Positions 9,297 through 17,938 of a stretch of DNA of 64,000 nucleotides are shown piece after piece. Within the stretch, counting starts at the first letter, position 1. Each line of letters begins with the position of its first letter. Where the stretch lies: contig NZ_SWKP01000011.1 of the NCBI RefSeq assembly GCF_005871165.1, positions 40,735 through 104,734 of the forward strand, in the 5' to 3' direction. The DNA is from Maricaulis alexandrii (GTDB taxonomy: Bacteria; Pseudomonadota; Alphaproteobacteria; Caulobacterales; Maricaulaceae). A program made the translations under genes and the position numbers. The notes under the pieces are model-generated. The model saw only the letters and a program-made list of their open reading frames with translations, had not been told where the DNA came from and did no database searches.

Positions 9297-9794
9297 CTAA
9301 AAAGCGCTGAAAATTGGCGTCGCCGGAAGGGTCCAGAAAACCCCTGCTGCGATCGCGATTCCGTAGGGGACAGGAGCCCCTTTTTCCAGGGCCGTTTCGG
9401 ACGTCCAACCGCTTGGAATCCGCATCAAAGGGGCACCATGACGCAACAAGAGCAGCACCAGGACCAGCACACCGCCGGCCACCACGGTGTGCAAGAGGAA
9501 GGGGAATAAGGAATCCCAGCCCATCCAGACCGCGACAGCGGCAAACATTTTGGCATCACCGCCGCCGATCCAGCCCGGGGCAAACAGGGCAAACCCGATC
9601 AACAATCCCAGAAAACCGGCCAGGATGTGGAATCCGAAGAGCGGCCAGCTGAACCCGGCGGCAAAAGCCGCAACGGGAAAGGCCAGGGCGATGATGCCGC
9701 ACAACCAGTTCGGAATGATGAAGCGCACCGCATCCGACAGGGCCGCCGCCGCGACGAGACCCACAAAGATCACGATCAGTATTTCGATGGCCAT
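9297..9794 (-). CDS. cpaA: Flp prepilin peptidase CpaA
   Basis: This 165-residue A24-family aspartic protease consists almost entirely of membrane helices and lacks the N-methylation domain of GspO/PilD. The two catalytic aspartates are in LSDAVRFIIPNWLC (residue 21) and WIGGGDAKMFAAVAVWMGWD (the GxGD motif). It cleaves the leader of PilA and the TadE-like pseudopilins at the Gly-Ala/Ser site. It lies between pilA and cpaB, as in Caulobacter. A second A24 peptidase at 40270-40755 serves the type II secretion system; the two proteins are clearly different in sequence. Confidence 0.93.
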   Translation of the reverse strand: MAIEILIVIFVGLVAAAALSDAVRFIIPNWLCGIIALAFPVAAFAAGFSWPLFGFHILAGFLGLLIGFALFAPGWIGGGDAKMFAAVAVWMGWDSLFPFLLHTVVAGGVLVLVLLLLRHGAPLMRIPSGWTSETALEKGAPVPYGIAIAAGVFWTLPATPIFSAF

Positions 9795-9879
9795 CCCGGT
9801 CCCCTCTTCCTGCGCGCGAAGAAAAGCACAGAGGTTTTAAAATCCGGTTGGCAGGGTAGAGCTCCCCCAAAACGAAGAA

Positions 9880-9901
9880 GGCCGCTCCGTTGGGAGCGGC
9901 C
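9880..9901 (-). terminator. Stem-loop terminator after pilA
   Basis: A perfect 9-base stem (9880-9888 paired with 9893-9901) with a 4-base GTTG loop is followed on the minus strand by a T-rich stretch (TTCTTCGTTTT). It lies about 30 bases after the pilin stop. It would end most transcripts after pilA and so allow far more pilin than assembly-protein mRNA. Confidence 0.75.
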
Positions 9902-9931
9902 CTCGCCGTCTTTACACGATGTGCGGTTCGC

Positions 9932-10090
9932 TTAGAGCGCGCCGGCAACCGTGTTGAAGTTGTCGCTGACGCCCGTACCAAGGGCAGTCACGGCACCGAT
10001 GATGACCACGGCGATGAGGGCGGCAATCAGGCCGTACTCGATAGCGGTGGCGCCGGATTCGTCTTTGAAGAAGCGAGAAATCATTTTCAT
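9932..10090 (-). CDS. pilA: Flp-type major pilin PilA
   Basis: This 52-residue prepilin begins MKMISRFFKDESGATAIEYG. The Flp cleavage site lies after the glycine at residue 13, leaving a mature pilin of about 39 residues that begins ATAIEYGLIAALIAVVIIG. The glutamate at mature position 5 is conserved. The ATG at 10090 is chosen because a GGGAG ribosome site sits about ten bases upstream. An open frame extends further upstream but carries no pilin features. It heads the pilus locus and is followed by its own terminator. The AT-richer upstream region holds its promoter. Confidence 0.96.
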   Translation of the reverse strand: MKMISRFFKDESGATAIEYGLIAALIAVVIIGAVTALGTGVSDNFNTVAGAL

Positions 10091-10371
10091 TTTTAAACTC
10101 CCGTGTAGGTACCCATCCATCAGGAGCTGATCCGTCCCGACCCCTCCTGAACGATGCCCATCAAACACGAGAACAATTTCGGTCTAGTAAAAATACGTGG
10201 TTACCAAAATCTGTACGCTGCACTTTGTGCGCTATAGTTAAAAATCGGATAACGATATTGCCCAACTGAAAAACAAATTACCAAACAAATAAATGCGCCC
10301 CCGTTTATAAAAGATTCAGACGCGCGCGCGAGACTGGGGACATGTTCAGTCGACCGGGACGGAGTGCCCCC
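10091..10371. promoter_or_regulatory. Divergent promoter region of pilA with one possible CtrA site
   Basis: These 281 bases between pilA and the rightward pilus operon are visibly more AT-rich than their surroundings. At 10238-10253 there is TTAA, seven bases, then ATAAC, one mismatch from the CtrA consensus TTAA-N7-TTAAC, placed about 150 bases from the pilA start. Caulobacter pilA is known to be CtrA-activated. A single degenerate match is weak evidence. No convincing -35/-10 pair could be fixed by eye. Confidence 0.35.
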
Positions 10372-10842
10372 ATGATCAAACGGATAGCTGCCGCGTTCAC
10401 CTTGGCCCTCGCTTTCATGGCGCCCGCCGCCGCCAGCGATATCGACATCGCCGTCGAGCACGCCCAGGTCATCCGCCTTCCCGGTGATGCCTCGGCCGTG
10501 GTGGTGGGCAATCCCTCGATCGCCGACGCCATGGTCCATGACGGTCGCACCCTGATCCTGACCGGCCGCCTGCAGGGGCGCACCAATGTCATCGCGCTCG
10601 ATCGCATCGGTCGTGTCATCTATTCGCGCGACATCGTCGTCAGCAATCCGGTGGACAATCAGGTCGCCCTCTTCCGCGGCCCCGACCGGTCCACCCTGTC
10701 CTGCGGCGATGTGTGCGAGGACATCCCGCGCGTCGGCGATGAGCAGACCCGCGTGGAAGGCCTGACCGACCAACAGCGCAACCGTCTCTCCATTGCCGAC
10801 CAGGCCATGGCAGGCGATGACTCCGGCGGCATGCCGCAATAA
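10372..10842 (+). CDS. Stand-alone CpaC N-terminal-domain protein, periplasmic
   Basis: This 156-residue protein has a signal peptide (MIKRIAAAFTLALAFMAPAA). One domain follows that aligns with the N-terminal domain of the CpaC secretin encoded at 6838-8301: VIRLPGDASAVVVGNPSIAD here against VVHLPVDVADVLVTNPEVVD there. The secretin barrel is missing. The C-terminal 60 residues contain a CGDVC pair that could form a disulfide. The start is set by GGACGGAG seven bases upstream. It heads a rightward operon with two TadE-like genes, which suggests a periplasmic role in the same pilus. Its exact function is not known to me. Confidence 0.82.
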   Translation: MIKRIAAAFTLALAFMAPAAASDIDIAVEHAQVIRLPGDASAVVVGNPSIADAMVHDGRTLILTGRLQGRTNVIALDRIGRVIYSRDIVVSNPVDNQVALFRGPDRSTLSCGDVCEDIPRVGDEQTRVEGLTDQQRNRLSIADQAMAGDDSGGMPQ

Positions 10843-10864
10843 GTCGCGCCCGAGGGGGATGATC

Positions 10865-11416
10865 ATGCGTCTTGCGGGTCTCAAGCCCAGCTTCAAGCCG
10901 GCACCCTGGCGCCGGCTTCGACGTGACCAGAAAGGGGCCACGGCGGTGGAATTCGCCATGATCGCCGCCCCCTTCTTCTTTCTCCTCTTTGCGATGATCG
11001 AGATTGCGGCCGTGTTCTTCACCGGCACGGTGCTGGAAAACGCCGTGCTGGAAGCGGCCCGGCAGATCCGTACCGGCCAGGCCCAGTCCGGCGGCATGTC
11101 CCAGGCCGGTTTCCGCCAGGAAGTCTGCGACCGGATCGGCGTGGTCGGCGATTGCGACCGGCTGGAGATCGATGTCCAGGTGTTCGAGGACTTCAATGAT
11201 GTCGACCAGTCCAGCCCGATCGATGGCGGTGGACAGATGGACACGTCCGGCTTCGGCTGGGATCCGGGGGATGCCGGCGACATCGTCCTGGTCCGCGTCT
11301 TCTATCGCTGGACGCTGATGACGCCGAATTTCGGCGGCGCCCTGTCGAACATGGAAGGCAATCAGCGCCTGATCACGGCGGCCACGGTTTTCCGGAACGA
11401 GCCCTTCGATGATTAA
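10865..11416 (+). CDS. TadE-like pseudopilin
   Basis: This 183-residue protein has a short basic leader ending in QKG, then ATAVEFAMIAAPFFFLLFAM. This is a class IV-type prepilin site with glutamate at mature position 5, continuous with a hydrophobic helix. The rest (about 140 residues) is a polar periplasmic domain with a cysteine pair (EVCDRIGVVGDCDR). TadE/TadF/TadG pseudopilins are processed by CpaA and are needed for Flp pilus formation. The ATG at 10865 is favoured over the one at 10859, which nearly touches the GAGGGGG ribosome site. It overlaps the next gene by eight bases. Confidence 0.88.
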   Translation: MRLAGLKPSFKPAPWRRLRRDQKGATAVEFAMIAAPFFFLLFAMIEIAAVFFTGTVLENAVLEAARQIRTGQAQSGGMSQAGFRQEVCDRIGVVGDCDRLEIDVQVFEDFNDVDQSSPIDGGGQMDTSGFGWDPGDAGDIVLVRVFYRWTLMTPNFGGALSNMEGNQRLITAATVFRNEPFDD

Positions 11417-11948
11417 GGCCCTGACCTCTCTCCTGCGCCGTTTCCGGCGCGAAACCGCCGGCGTCTCCGCCGTCGAATTCGCCCTGATCGCGCCCTTCAT
11501 GATCCTGCTCTATCTTGGCGCGGTCGAGGTCAGTCTCGCCCTGTCGATCGACCGCAAGATCACCAGCGTGTCCTCGGCCCTGGCCGACCTGGTCGCCCAG
11601 GATGACATCATCACCGATGACGAGATGAATGACATCCTCAATGCCGGTGCCGTGATCGTGGCGCCCTTCTCGACCGAACCGCTGCAGATCCGCATTTCCA
11701 GCGTCTTCATGAATCCGGATGAGAGCGTGGAAGTGACCTGGAGCGACGCCTTGAACACCTCGCCCTTGGCCGAAGGCGGGTCCGTCGCCGTGCCCCAGGG
11801 CGTGCTCGACCGGAACCGGTCGATCATCATGGTGGAAGTGGATTATCGCTACGACACCATGTTCGACCAGCTGGGCGTCAACGGGTTCGACATTTCCGAA
11901 GTCTTCTACCTCCGCCCGCGCCGTTCCATCGTGGTCTCGCGGAATTAG
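11409..11948 (+). CDS. Second TadE/TadG-like pseudopilin
   Basis: This 179-residue protein begins MIKALTSLLRRFRRETAG followed by VSAVEFALIAPFMILLYLGA. The prepilin-like motif has Glu at mature position 5 and serine instead of threonine near the cut site. A periplasmic domain of about 130 residues follows, ending LRPRRSIVVSRN. It overlaps the upstream TadE-like gene by eight bases, so the two are translated together and probably act together. Compared with true TadG it lacks the long von Willebrand-type domain, so TadE/TadF-like is the safer description. Confidence 0.86.
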   Translation: MIKALTSLLRRFRRETAGVSAVEFALIAPFMILLYLGAVEVSLALSIDRKITSVSSALADLVAQDDIITDDEMNDILNAGAVIVAPFSTEPLQIRISSVFMNPDESVEVTWSDALNTSPLAEGGSVAVPQGVLDRNRSIIMVEVDYRYDTMFDQLGVNGFDISEVFYLRPRRSIVVSRN

Positions 11949-11966
11949 GGAAGGCGGACCTTTCCT

Positions 11967-12773
11967 CTAATCCAACAGATCCGCGATCGGACCCGGAATG
12001 CCGGATCCCGTGGCAACGGCTTTGCCGTCCAGGGCGGAGACCGGGATGGCCCCCATCAGGGCATTGGTGACAAAGACACACTCCGCACCAGTCAGGGCCT
12101 CGCGGCCGAAGGCCCCGGTCTCCACGGGAATGGCATCAAGAATGGCGGCTCGGGCCGTGCCCGGCAGGACGGCACATTCCAGACCGGGCGTGAACAACGT
12201 GCCCGAGCGCATCCAGAACAGATTGGCGCAGTCGGCACCGGACAAATAGCCGCCGGTATCCAGAAGCAGCGCCATGCCGGCCCCGGCATTGCGGGCCTCC
12301 CGGCGCGCGGCGAGATTGTCAGTATAGCCCAGCGTCTTGTGCGCAGCGGCCAGACTGGTCGGCGAACGGCGGATCAGACTGGTTTTCAAGGCAATGGAAT
12401 TGGGCGGCGCCGTGCGGCGGGCCGCCGTCAACAAGACGGCCGGCTGCCCCTTCGGGTCGCGATCCAGGCCGCGCGGACCGATCCCGGCGGTGACCGTCAG
12501 GCGCAGGGCCGCATCCTCCAATCCGTTACGCTCGCAGATTTCCGCCGCCAGATCGCCCAACTCATTCCCGGTCAGGGGCGAGCACAGGCCCAGCGCCGTA
12601 CAGGCAGACTCCAGCCGCGCGACATGCCGCTCCAAGCGTTCCACCGCCTGGTTGCGCCAGCGCAGGGTTTCAAACACGCCATCGCCGAGCAGGGCACCGC
12701 GGTCGGCGGCCGGCCAGCTGGCCGCGCCGGCCGTCAGCCATTCCCCGTCCAGCCAGACCACGGCCTCACTCAT
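11967..12773 (-). CDS. pabC: Aminodeoxychorismate lyase PabC, class IV aminotransferase fold
   Basis: This 268-residue PLP enzyme of the branched-chain aminotransferase/lyase fold begins MSEAVVWLDGEW. It carries DRGALLGDGVFETLRW (the DRG..GDGVFET motif) and KTLGYTDNLAARREA. The lysine of the latter motif is the PLP-binding residue in this family. ANLFWMRSGTLFTPGLECAV follows. PabC releases pyruvate from aminodeoxychorismate to give p-aminobenzoate for folate. The eight-base overlap with pabB supports this over a D-amino-acid or branched-chain aminotransferase, which would also fit the fold. Confidence 0.9.
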   Translation of the reverse strand: MSEAVVWLDGEWLTAGAASWPAADRGALLGDGVFETLRWRNQAVERLERHVARLESACTALGLCSPLTGNELGDLAAEICERNGLEDAALRLTVTAGIGPRGLDRDPKGQPAVLLTAARRTAPPNSIALKTSLIRRSPTSLAAAHKTLGYTDNLAARREARNAGAGMALLLDTGGYLSGADCANLFWMRSGTLFTPGLECAVLPGTARAAILDAIPVETGAFGREALTGAECVFVTNALMGAIPVSALDGKAVATGSGIPGPIADLLD

Positions 12774-14046
12774 GCCCGCCTCCCAGCGCCCGGCGCAGCG
12801 CCGAGGCCTTGGTCAGGGTTTCGGCATATTCCGCCTCCGGCTCGGAGTCGGCGACGATCCCGCCGCCCGACCGGACGCTGGCCCGCCAATGCCCGTCAGC
12901 CTGCCGGCGCAGGGATGCCGTTCGGATCATCACATTCAGGTCCATGGCCCGCTTCCCGTCGATCCAGCCCAGAGCTCCACAATAGGGCCCCCGGGGCTCG
13001 GCTTCGAGCTCGGAAATGATTTCCATGGCGCGAACCTTGGGGGCGCCGGTGATTGAACCGGGCGGAAAGGCCGCTTCCAGCACGTCATAAACATCGCGCC
13101 CGGGTGCCAGCGCGCCGGTCACCACAGAGACCAGATGGTGCACATTCGTGTAGGTCTCGACATCGCAAAGCCGGGGGACTTTCACACTGCCCGCCGCGCA
13201 GACCCGGGACAAATCATTGCGCATCAGGTCGACGATCATCAGGTTTTCCGCGCGATCCTTGGCACTGGCGGTCAATTCCGCGGCCAAATCGGCATCACGG
13301 GCGGGATCGGCATGACGCGGCCGCGTCCCCTTGATCGGACGTGCCTCCACAACGCCGTCGGCCACCTCGACGAAACGTTCCGGCGAATTCGTCATCACCA
13401 CGCGATCATCATCCAGGCGGAAATAGGCTGCATGCGGGGCCGGCGACTGGGCGCACAAACGGGAAAAGACACCGAAGGGCGTCTCCTCCGGGGCCAGATC
13501 CGCATCAAAGCCTTGCGAGAGATTGACCTGGAAGACATCGCCGGCGCGGATATAGGCCTTGGCCTGGCGCGCGGCCGCCAGATAGGTCTCCAACGACCAG
13601 CGGGGTGACCAACTGGCCGGCGCGGCGGGCCTGGCGTCCGGCGGTTCCAGACCGTCGCCCAGCTGGTCCACAAAGGCTTCGGCGGCCGCCCGGTCCGGCG
13701 CGAAGACGTCCAGACCATCCGTTTCGCGATCGAAACGAGCCCAGACCGGATAGCGCCCCACGACCTGGGGCGGCCAGCGCGGATCGAGATGTGGCAGGCG
13801 CTCGAAGGCCGCGGCCAGGTCATAGCCGAACAGGCCGGCATGCAAACCGTCCGTCTCGCGAGCCGAAGCCGCCAGCGCCTCGAAGGCCGCCCGGCCCGCG
13901 CCCTCGAACACGGCGTCGGGCGCCGCGAATATCCGCGCCCGTCCCTGGCGGCCATCATGCAGAAGCAGGGCATGCGCCTGTCCGGACAAGGGCGCGAACG
14001 CCGCCAGCGGGTCACGCCAGGGCAGTCGGAGGACGGGATGGGTCAT
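12766..14046 (-). CDS. pabB: Aminodeoxychorismate synthase component I PabB
   Basis: This 426-residue chorismate-binding enzyme carries ARPIKGTRPR, in which the PIKGT lysine distinguishes PabB from the PIAGT of TrpE. Other chorismate-binding blocks are LMIVDLMRNDLSRVC, FPPGSITGAPKVRAMEII and SVRSGGGIVADSEPEAEYAE. It makes 4-amino-4-deoxychorismate using ammonia from PabA. No pabA glutaminase is in this window. The ATG at 14046 is chosen because an upstream extension would run into the phosphatase gene and has no family similarity. It follows the phosphatase by seven bases and overlaps pabC. Confidence 0.93.
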   Translation of the reverse strand: MTHPVLRLPWRDPLAAFAPLSGQAHALLLHDGRQGRARIFAAPDAVFEGAGRAAFEALAASARETDGLHAGLFGYDLAAAFERLPHLDPRWPPQVVGRYPVWARFDRETDGLDVFAPDRAAAEAFVDQLGDGLEPPDARPAAPASWSPRWSLETYLAAARQAKAYIRAGDVFQVNLSQGFDADLAPEETPFGVFSRLCAQSPAPHAAYFRLDDDRVVMTNSPERFVEVADGVVEARPIKGTRPRHADPARDADLAAELTASAKDRAENLMIVDLMRNDLSRVCAAGSVKVPRLCDVETYTNVHHLVSVVTGALAPGRDVYDVLEAAFPPGSITGAPKVRAMEIISELEAEPRGPYCGALGWIDGKRAMDLNVMIRTASLRRQADGHWRASVRSGGGIVADSEPEAEYAETLTKASALRRALGGGHE

Positions 14047-14053
14047 GGCCGGT

Positions 14054-14815
14054 TCAGGCGAGCCAGCGCTGTCGCAGCGCCTGGCGCTCCGCCTCGGTAA
14101 TGCCCAGCTGCTCGGTGACGTATTGATCCGTCGAGCCCATCGTGCGGAAGGCCTCTTCCAGATAATCGCCATCCACGCCGAGGAAGACCTGCATCATGGC
14201 CGCGGGCATGGGCTGGCCATCCTCCGAGCGGACGCGTTCCTGGATGCGCGGGATGATCTCGTCGAAATTCACCGCCTTGTTGGTCAGCAGATAGTCCTCG
14301 ACAATGGCGTCATGGTCGACGCCCAGCTCGTCGAGAATGAGGGCGCAGAAAATCCCGGTCCGGTCCTTGCCGGCCGCGCAATGCACGAGGAAGCCGGAAT
14401 CCGCCTCGCCGGAGGCCAGCGCTTTGTAGGCTTCGCGATAGACTTCCTGATTGCACGCTTCCATCGGGATGCGGCGATAGGCCGACATCATGTAATCACG
14501 CACGGCCTCTTCGGTGTGGATGCCCTTGCGCAGGAAGGCCAGGTGCGGCGGCTCGCCGGAATTGCCCTGTTCGGAGGCAATTACGCGGACATGGTCCGGC
14601 CAGTCGAAGGGTTCATTGTCGCGTTCGCGCCGCTTGCGCAGATCGGCCACGACCTTGATGCCCAATTCCTCGAACACGGCCCGGTCGGCCTCGCTGGCGC
14701 GACTTTGATGGCCGGAACGGAACAGACCTTCGCGCACCTTGGCGCCATCGGCTGCGTCATAGCCGTGGAAGTGTCTGAAATTGTGGACGCCGTCGAGTTG
14801 TCTGATGCGTGTCAT
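14054..14815 (-). CDS. Tyrosine/lipid-type phosphatase (Y_phosphatase3 family)
   Basis: This 253-residue protein has the dual-specificity phosphatase P-loop HCAAGKDRTG near residue 145, a complete CX5R motif with the lysine and aspartate typical of the bacterial Y_phosphatase3 group (MptpB-like). The N-terminus, GVHNFRHFHGYDAADGAKVR, matches the family's N-terminal block, and FRSGHQS follows. Members dephosphorylate phosphotyrosine and, in several cases, phosphoinositides; the substrate cannot be told from sequence. It is the first gene of the pabB-pabC operon, only seven bases upstream of pabB. A functional link to folate synthesis is not obvious. Confidence 0.87.
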   Translation of the reverse strand: MTRIRQLDGVHNFRHFHGYDAADGAKVREGLFRSGHQSRASEADRAVFEELGIKVVADLRKRRERDNEPFDWPDHVRVIASEQGNSGEPPHLAFLRKGIHTEEAVRDYMMSAYRRIPMEACNQEVYREAYKALASGEADSGFLVHCAAGKDRTGIFCALILDELGVDHDAIVEDYLLTNKAVNFDEIIPRIQERVRSEDGQPMPAAMMQVFLGVDGDYLEEAFRTMGSTDQYVTEQLGITEAERQALRQRWLA

Positions 14816-14875
14816 GCCATGGAGGTACGCAATCCGCTGGCCCGCGGCAAGACCGGAAATTCGAATGACGGACCG

Positions 14876-15526
14876 CTATTCCTGAAGCGCGGCAGGCGGC
14901 TCGATCCCGTTCTCCTGCAGCACGACAAGCTGGCGCCGCAAATGATCGATGAGGAAGCGCTCCTGGGAGGCCAGTTCGGAGAAGCCCGTCTGGGTAAAGC
15001 GCAGGCTTGCCGCGACCTCCTGCTCACGCATCACATCCGGGCCGGAGAACAGCAATTCGACAATCTGCCGCCAGGTGGATTCCACGCCGCTGGCCTGCAT
15101 TTCATAGATCCGCGCCGTCGTCGCCACGAGTTCGTAGGGCATCACATCCAGCTGCCCGTGCTGCTGGGCGTGCGTCCAGGCAAAATCCGACAAGCCCGGC
15201 GCGTTCACCCCCCGCGGCAGGACACGGGGGAATTCATCGAACACGATGCCGCGAACGGGACCGTCAGCCGCCTCGATCTCCGCCAGCCGCTCATCGATCA
15301 GGGACACCACGGATTCATGGTAGGCCACCACTGCTTCCAGCTGCGCGACATTGTCCTCGATCTCGGCGGCAACCCGGATCATGGCATCGGTCGCGGCCTG
15401 CCGGTCGGCCACGGTCTCGCGCCATTCATTGACGATGAAACCGAGCACGACCGCAAAAACGATCAGCACGCCTTCGACAATGGCACGGCCGAGCCAGGCG
15501 GACACGGGAGAGGACGAGGTCGACAT
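14876..15526 (-). CDS. Single-pass membrane protein, function unknown
   Basis: This predicted protein of 216 residues has one N-terminal membrane helix (about residues 16-37, VEGVLIVFAVVLGFIVNEWR). A long helical domain follows, starting ETVADRQAATDAMIRVAAEI and rich in coiled-coil-like heptads. The same layout, a membrane helix with FxVNEW immediately after and then helices, recurs in uncharacterised alphaproteobacterial proteins. No catalytic motif is visible. It is 60 bases upstream of the phosphatase and could share its transcript. Confidence 0.7.
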   Translation of the reverse strand: MSTSSSPVSAWLGRAIVEGVLIVFAVVLGFIVNEWRETVADRQAATDAMIRVAAEIEDNVAQLEAVVAYHESVVSLIDERLAEIEAADGPVRGIVFDEFPRVLPRGVNAPGLSDFAWTHAQQHGQLDVMPYELVATTARIYEMQASGVESTWRQIVELLFSGPDVMREQEVAASLRFTQTGFSELASQERFLIDHLRRQLVVLQENGIEPPAALQE

Positions 15527-15603
15527 GAGGAAATTCCGCGTTTGTTTCCGCCAGCATAGGCAGAAGACAAGCGCGGCGTCACCCTCAACGTGTTGCCCGG
15601 TCC

Positions 15604-17067
15604 CTATCTGAAGGGCGGCTCGTCGAAACTGCGCAGTTTGCGCGAGTGCAGGGCGGCGCCCTCATCCTTCTTCAGGATCTCGATCGTCTCCAAGCCCGCG
15701 GCCAGGTGTTCGGACACCGAACGCTGGTAGAAGAGATTAGCCGCGCCGGGCAGTTTCAGCTCGCCATGCAGCGGTTTGTCCGAGACGCAGAGCAGCGTGC
15801 CATAGGGCACCCGCAGACGCAGGCCATTGGCGGCGATCGTGGCGGATTCCATGTCCACGGCGATGGCGCGGGACTGGTTGATCCGGCGGGCCTGCTGGGC
15901 ATAGCGCAGCTCCCAGTTCCGGTCGGCATAGGTCGCCACGGTCCCGGTCCGCAGCCGCGCCTTCAGGGCCTCGCCCGTATCCCCGGACACGCTGGCAACG
16001 GCCTCCTCCAGGGCAATCTGGATTTCCGCGATCGGCGGAACCGGTACGGACAGGGGCAGATCCTCGTCCAGCACCGAGTCATAGCGTAGATAGGCGTGGG
16101 CCAGGACATAATCGCCCAGTCGCTGGGAGTGTCTCAGACCGCCACAATGGCCGATCATCAGCCAGCATTGCGGCCGCAGCACCGCCAGATGGTCGGTGAT
16201 ATTCTTCGCGTTCGACGGGCCGACCCCGATATTGACCAGGGTGATGCCGCGACCGCCCGGCGCCTTGAGGTGGTAGGCCGGCATCTGGAAGCGCCGCCAG
16301 GGCGCCCCCTCGACCACGGCATGGGCGTTCGGCGTATCCGCCGTCACCGTCACATTCCCCGCGGCGGAGAAGGCTTCATAATGATTGTCTTCCTTCAGCT
16401 GGCGGATCGCCCAGGCGGTGAAGGCATCGACATAGCGGTGATAGTTCGTGAACAGGATGAATTGCTGCACGTCTTCATAAGGCGTGCCGGTATAGTGCCG
16501 CAGGCGCTGCAGCGAGTAGTCCACCCGCGGCGCCTCGAACAGGGAGAGCGGCTTGTCCTCGCCCGGCACGGAGGGTCGCAGCCCGTTGGGCAATTCATCA
16601 TCGACCTTGGACAGGTCGGCATAGGGGAAGTGGCGGACCAGCTCGGCCGGGCTGGCCGCATTCATGTCCAGATCATCCGCCCCGTCCAGCACGTAGGAGA
16701 AGGGAATCTCCACCTGGGACGGCCCGGTCTCGATCGTGATCTCGTACTGGTCCTGCAGCAAGGAGAGTTGCTCGATCAGGTAATCGCGGAAATGCTGGGG
16801 ATTGGTAATGGTGGAGGCATACACCCCGGTATCGGTGAACTTGCCGAAGGCGCGGCTCACCGGAGGCGGCGGCCCGTCGGGCAGATAGGTGACCCGGAGC
16901 TCCGGATACACAAAAGCGCCAGACTGGCGCTCTTCTTCACTCGGGGGATGTCCGCCATCCAGGAAAGTCTTCAGAGCGGATTGGAGGCGTTCGACGGAAG
17001 CTTGGTAGAGCGCATCCAGCTGCTCCACCGCTTCTTCTGGTGTTCTAGCAATTTTATGTTTTGTCAT
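15604..17067 (-). CDS. amn: AMP nucleosidase
   Basis: This 487-residue enzyme hydrolyses AMP to adenine and ribose 5-phosphate, acting in purine balance. The N-terminal AMN domain (about residues 10-190) is followed by a nucleoside-phosphorylase-like domain with VNIGVGPSNAKNITDHLAVL, CWLMIGHCGGLRHSQ, AIAVDMESATIAANG and LCVSDKPLHGELK. In this fold the aspartate of VSDKPLH is the catalytic acid and the DMES glutamate holds the ribose. The length matches the family. The start at 17067 is used because upstream in-frame sequence overlaps the divergent crotonase promoter. It is divergent from the crotonase gene, with 55 bases between them. Confidence 0.95.
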   Translation of the reverse strand: MTKHKIARTPEEAVEQLDALYQASVERLQSALKTFLDGGHPPSEEERQSGAFVYPELRVTYLPDGPPPPVSRAFGKFTDTGVYASTITNPQHFRDYLIEQLSLLQDQYEITIETGPSQVEIPFSYVLDGADDLDMNAASPAELVRHFPYADLSKVDDELPNGLRPSVPGEDKPLSLFEAPRVDYSLQRLRHYTGTPYEDVQQFILFTNYHRYVDAFTAWAIRQLKEDNHYEAFSAAGNVTVTADTPNAHAVVEGAPWRRFQMPAYHLKAPGGRGITLVNIGVGPSNAKNITDHLAVLRPQCWLMIGHCGGLRHSQRLGDYVLAHAYLRYDSVLDEDLPLSVPVPPIAEIQIALEEAVASVSGDTGEALKARLRTGTVATYADRNWELRYAQQARRINQSRAIAVDMESATIAANGLRLRVPYGTLLCVSDKPLHGELKLPGAANLFYQRSVSEHLAAGLETIEILKKDEGAALHSRKLRSFDEPPFR

Positions 17068-17122
17068 CGCGCACCTCATGCCTGAATTTGGCGCGAGCGT
17101 AAATAGGACAGAGAACAGAGAC

Positions 17123-17938
17123 ATGACGCAGATCGAAAACTTTCATGACCGTGTCGAGGCCCGCCTGGACGGGTCTGTCGCCCATATCGAGATGGTCCGC
17201 GAAGACAAGCTCAACGCGCTCGATCCGGCCATGTTCGACGCGCTGATCGCGGCCGCGGACTGGCTGCGCGGCCAGAAAACGGCCCGCGTCGCCATCCTGT
17301 CCGGCCGCGGCCGCATGTTCTGCGCCGGGCTCGATTTCGGCAGTTTCGCGGCCATGTCGGAGGATGGCGGCGAGTCGGCCAACTCGCTGGAAGCGCGCAC
17401 GCACGGCCTGTGCAACAAGCCGCAATATGTCGGCTATGTCTGGCACGAGATGGAAATCCCGGTGATCTGCGCCATCCAGGGCGGGGCACTGGGCGGGGGT
17501 CTGCAGATCGCGCTGGGCGCCGATATCCGCATTGCGGCCCCCGACGCCAAGATCGCCATTGCCGAGACGCAATGGGGCCTCGTCCCCGACATGTCCGGCT
17601 GCGCCACCGTGCGCCGCCTGGTCCGCGATGATGTCCTGCGCCTGCTCACCTATACCGCCCAACGGCTCGACGGCACGCAAGCGCAGGCCCATGGCCTGGT
17701 CACCGAAGTCAGCGCGGATCCGCTGGCCCGCGCCAGGGCGATCGCCGACGCCATTGCCGGGCGCAGCCCCTCGGCCATCCGCGCCTGCAAGACCCTGCTC
17801 AACACGCTGGATGACGGCGATGCGGCCGAGATCCTCCAGGCTGAATCCGACCTGCAGCAATCGGTCATGGGCGGCCCCAACCAGGTCGAGGCCGTGATGG
17901 CCAATCTGGAAAAGCGGGCACCCGTTTTCGCCGATTGA
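17123..17938 (+). CDS. Enoyl-CoA hydratase/isomerase family protein (crotonase)
   Basis: This 271-residue crotonase-fold protein has the first oxyanion-hole block GRMFCAGLDFGSF and the second IQGGALGGGLQIALGADIRI. A later IAETQWGLVPDMSGCATVRR includes an acid at the hydratase-like position. Such enzymes hydrate, isomerise or hydrolyse acyl-CoA esters; the specific reaction cannot be told. FCAGLDF differs from the more common FCAGADL of fatty-acid beta-oxidation hydratases. The ATG at 17123 is preferred over the one at 17078, because upstream residues lack similarity to the family. No partner fatty-acid genes are adjacent. Confidence 0.9.
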   Translation: MTQIENFHDRVEARLDGSVAHIEMVREDKLNALDPAMFDALIAAADWLRGQKTARVAILSGRGRMFCAGLDFGSFAAMSEDGGESANSLEARTHGLCNKPQYVGYVWHEMEIPVICAIQGGALGGGLQIALGADIRIAAPDAKIAIAETQWGLVPDMSGCATVRRLVRDDVLRLLTYTAQRLDGTQAQAHGLVTEVSADPLARARAIADAIAGRSPSAIRACKTLLNTLDDGDAAEILQAESDLQQSVMGGPNQVEAVMANLEKRAPVFAD

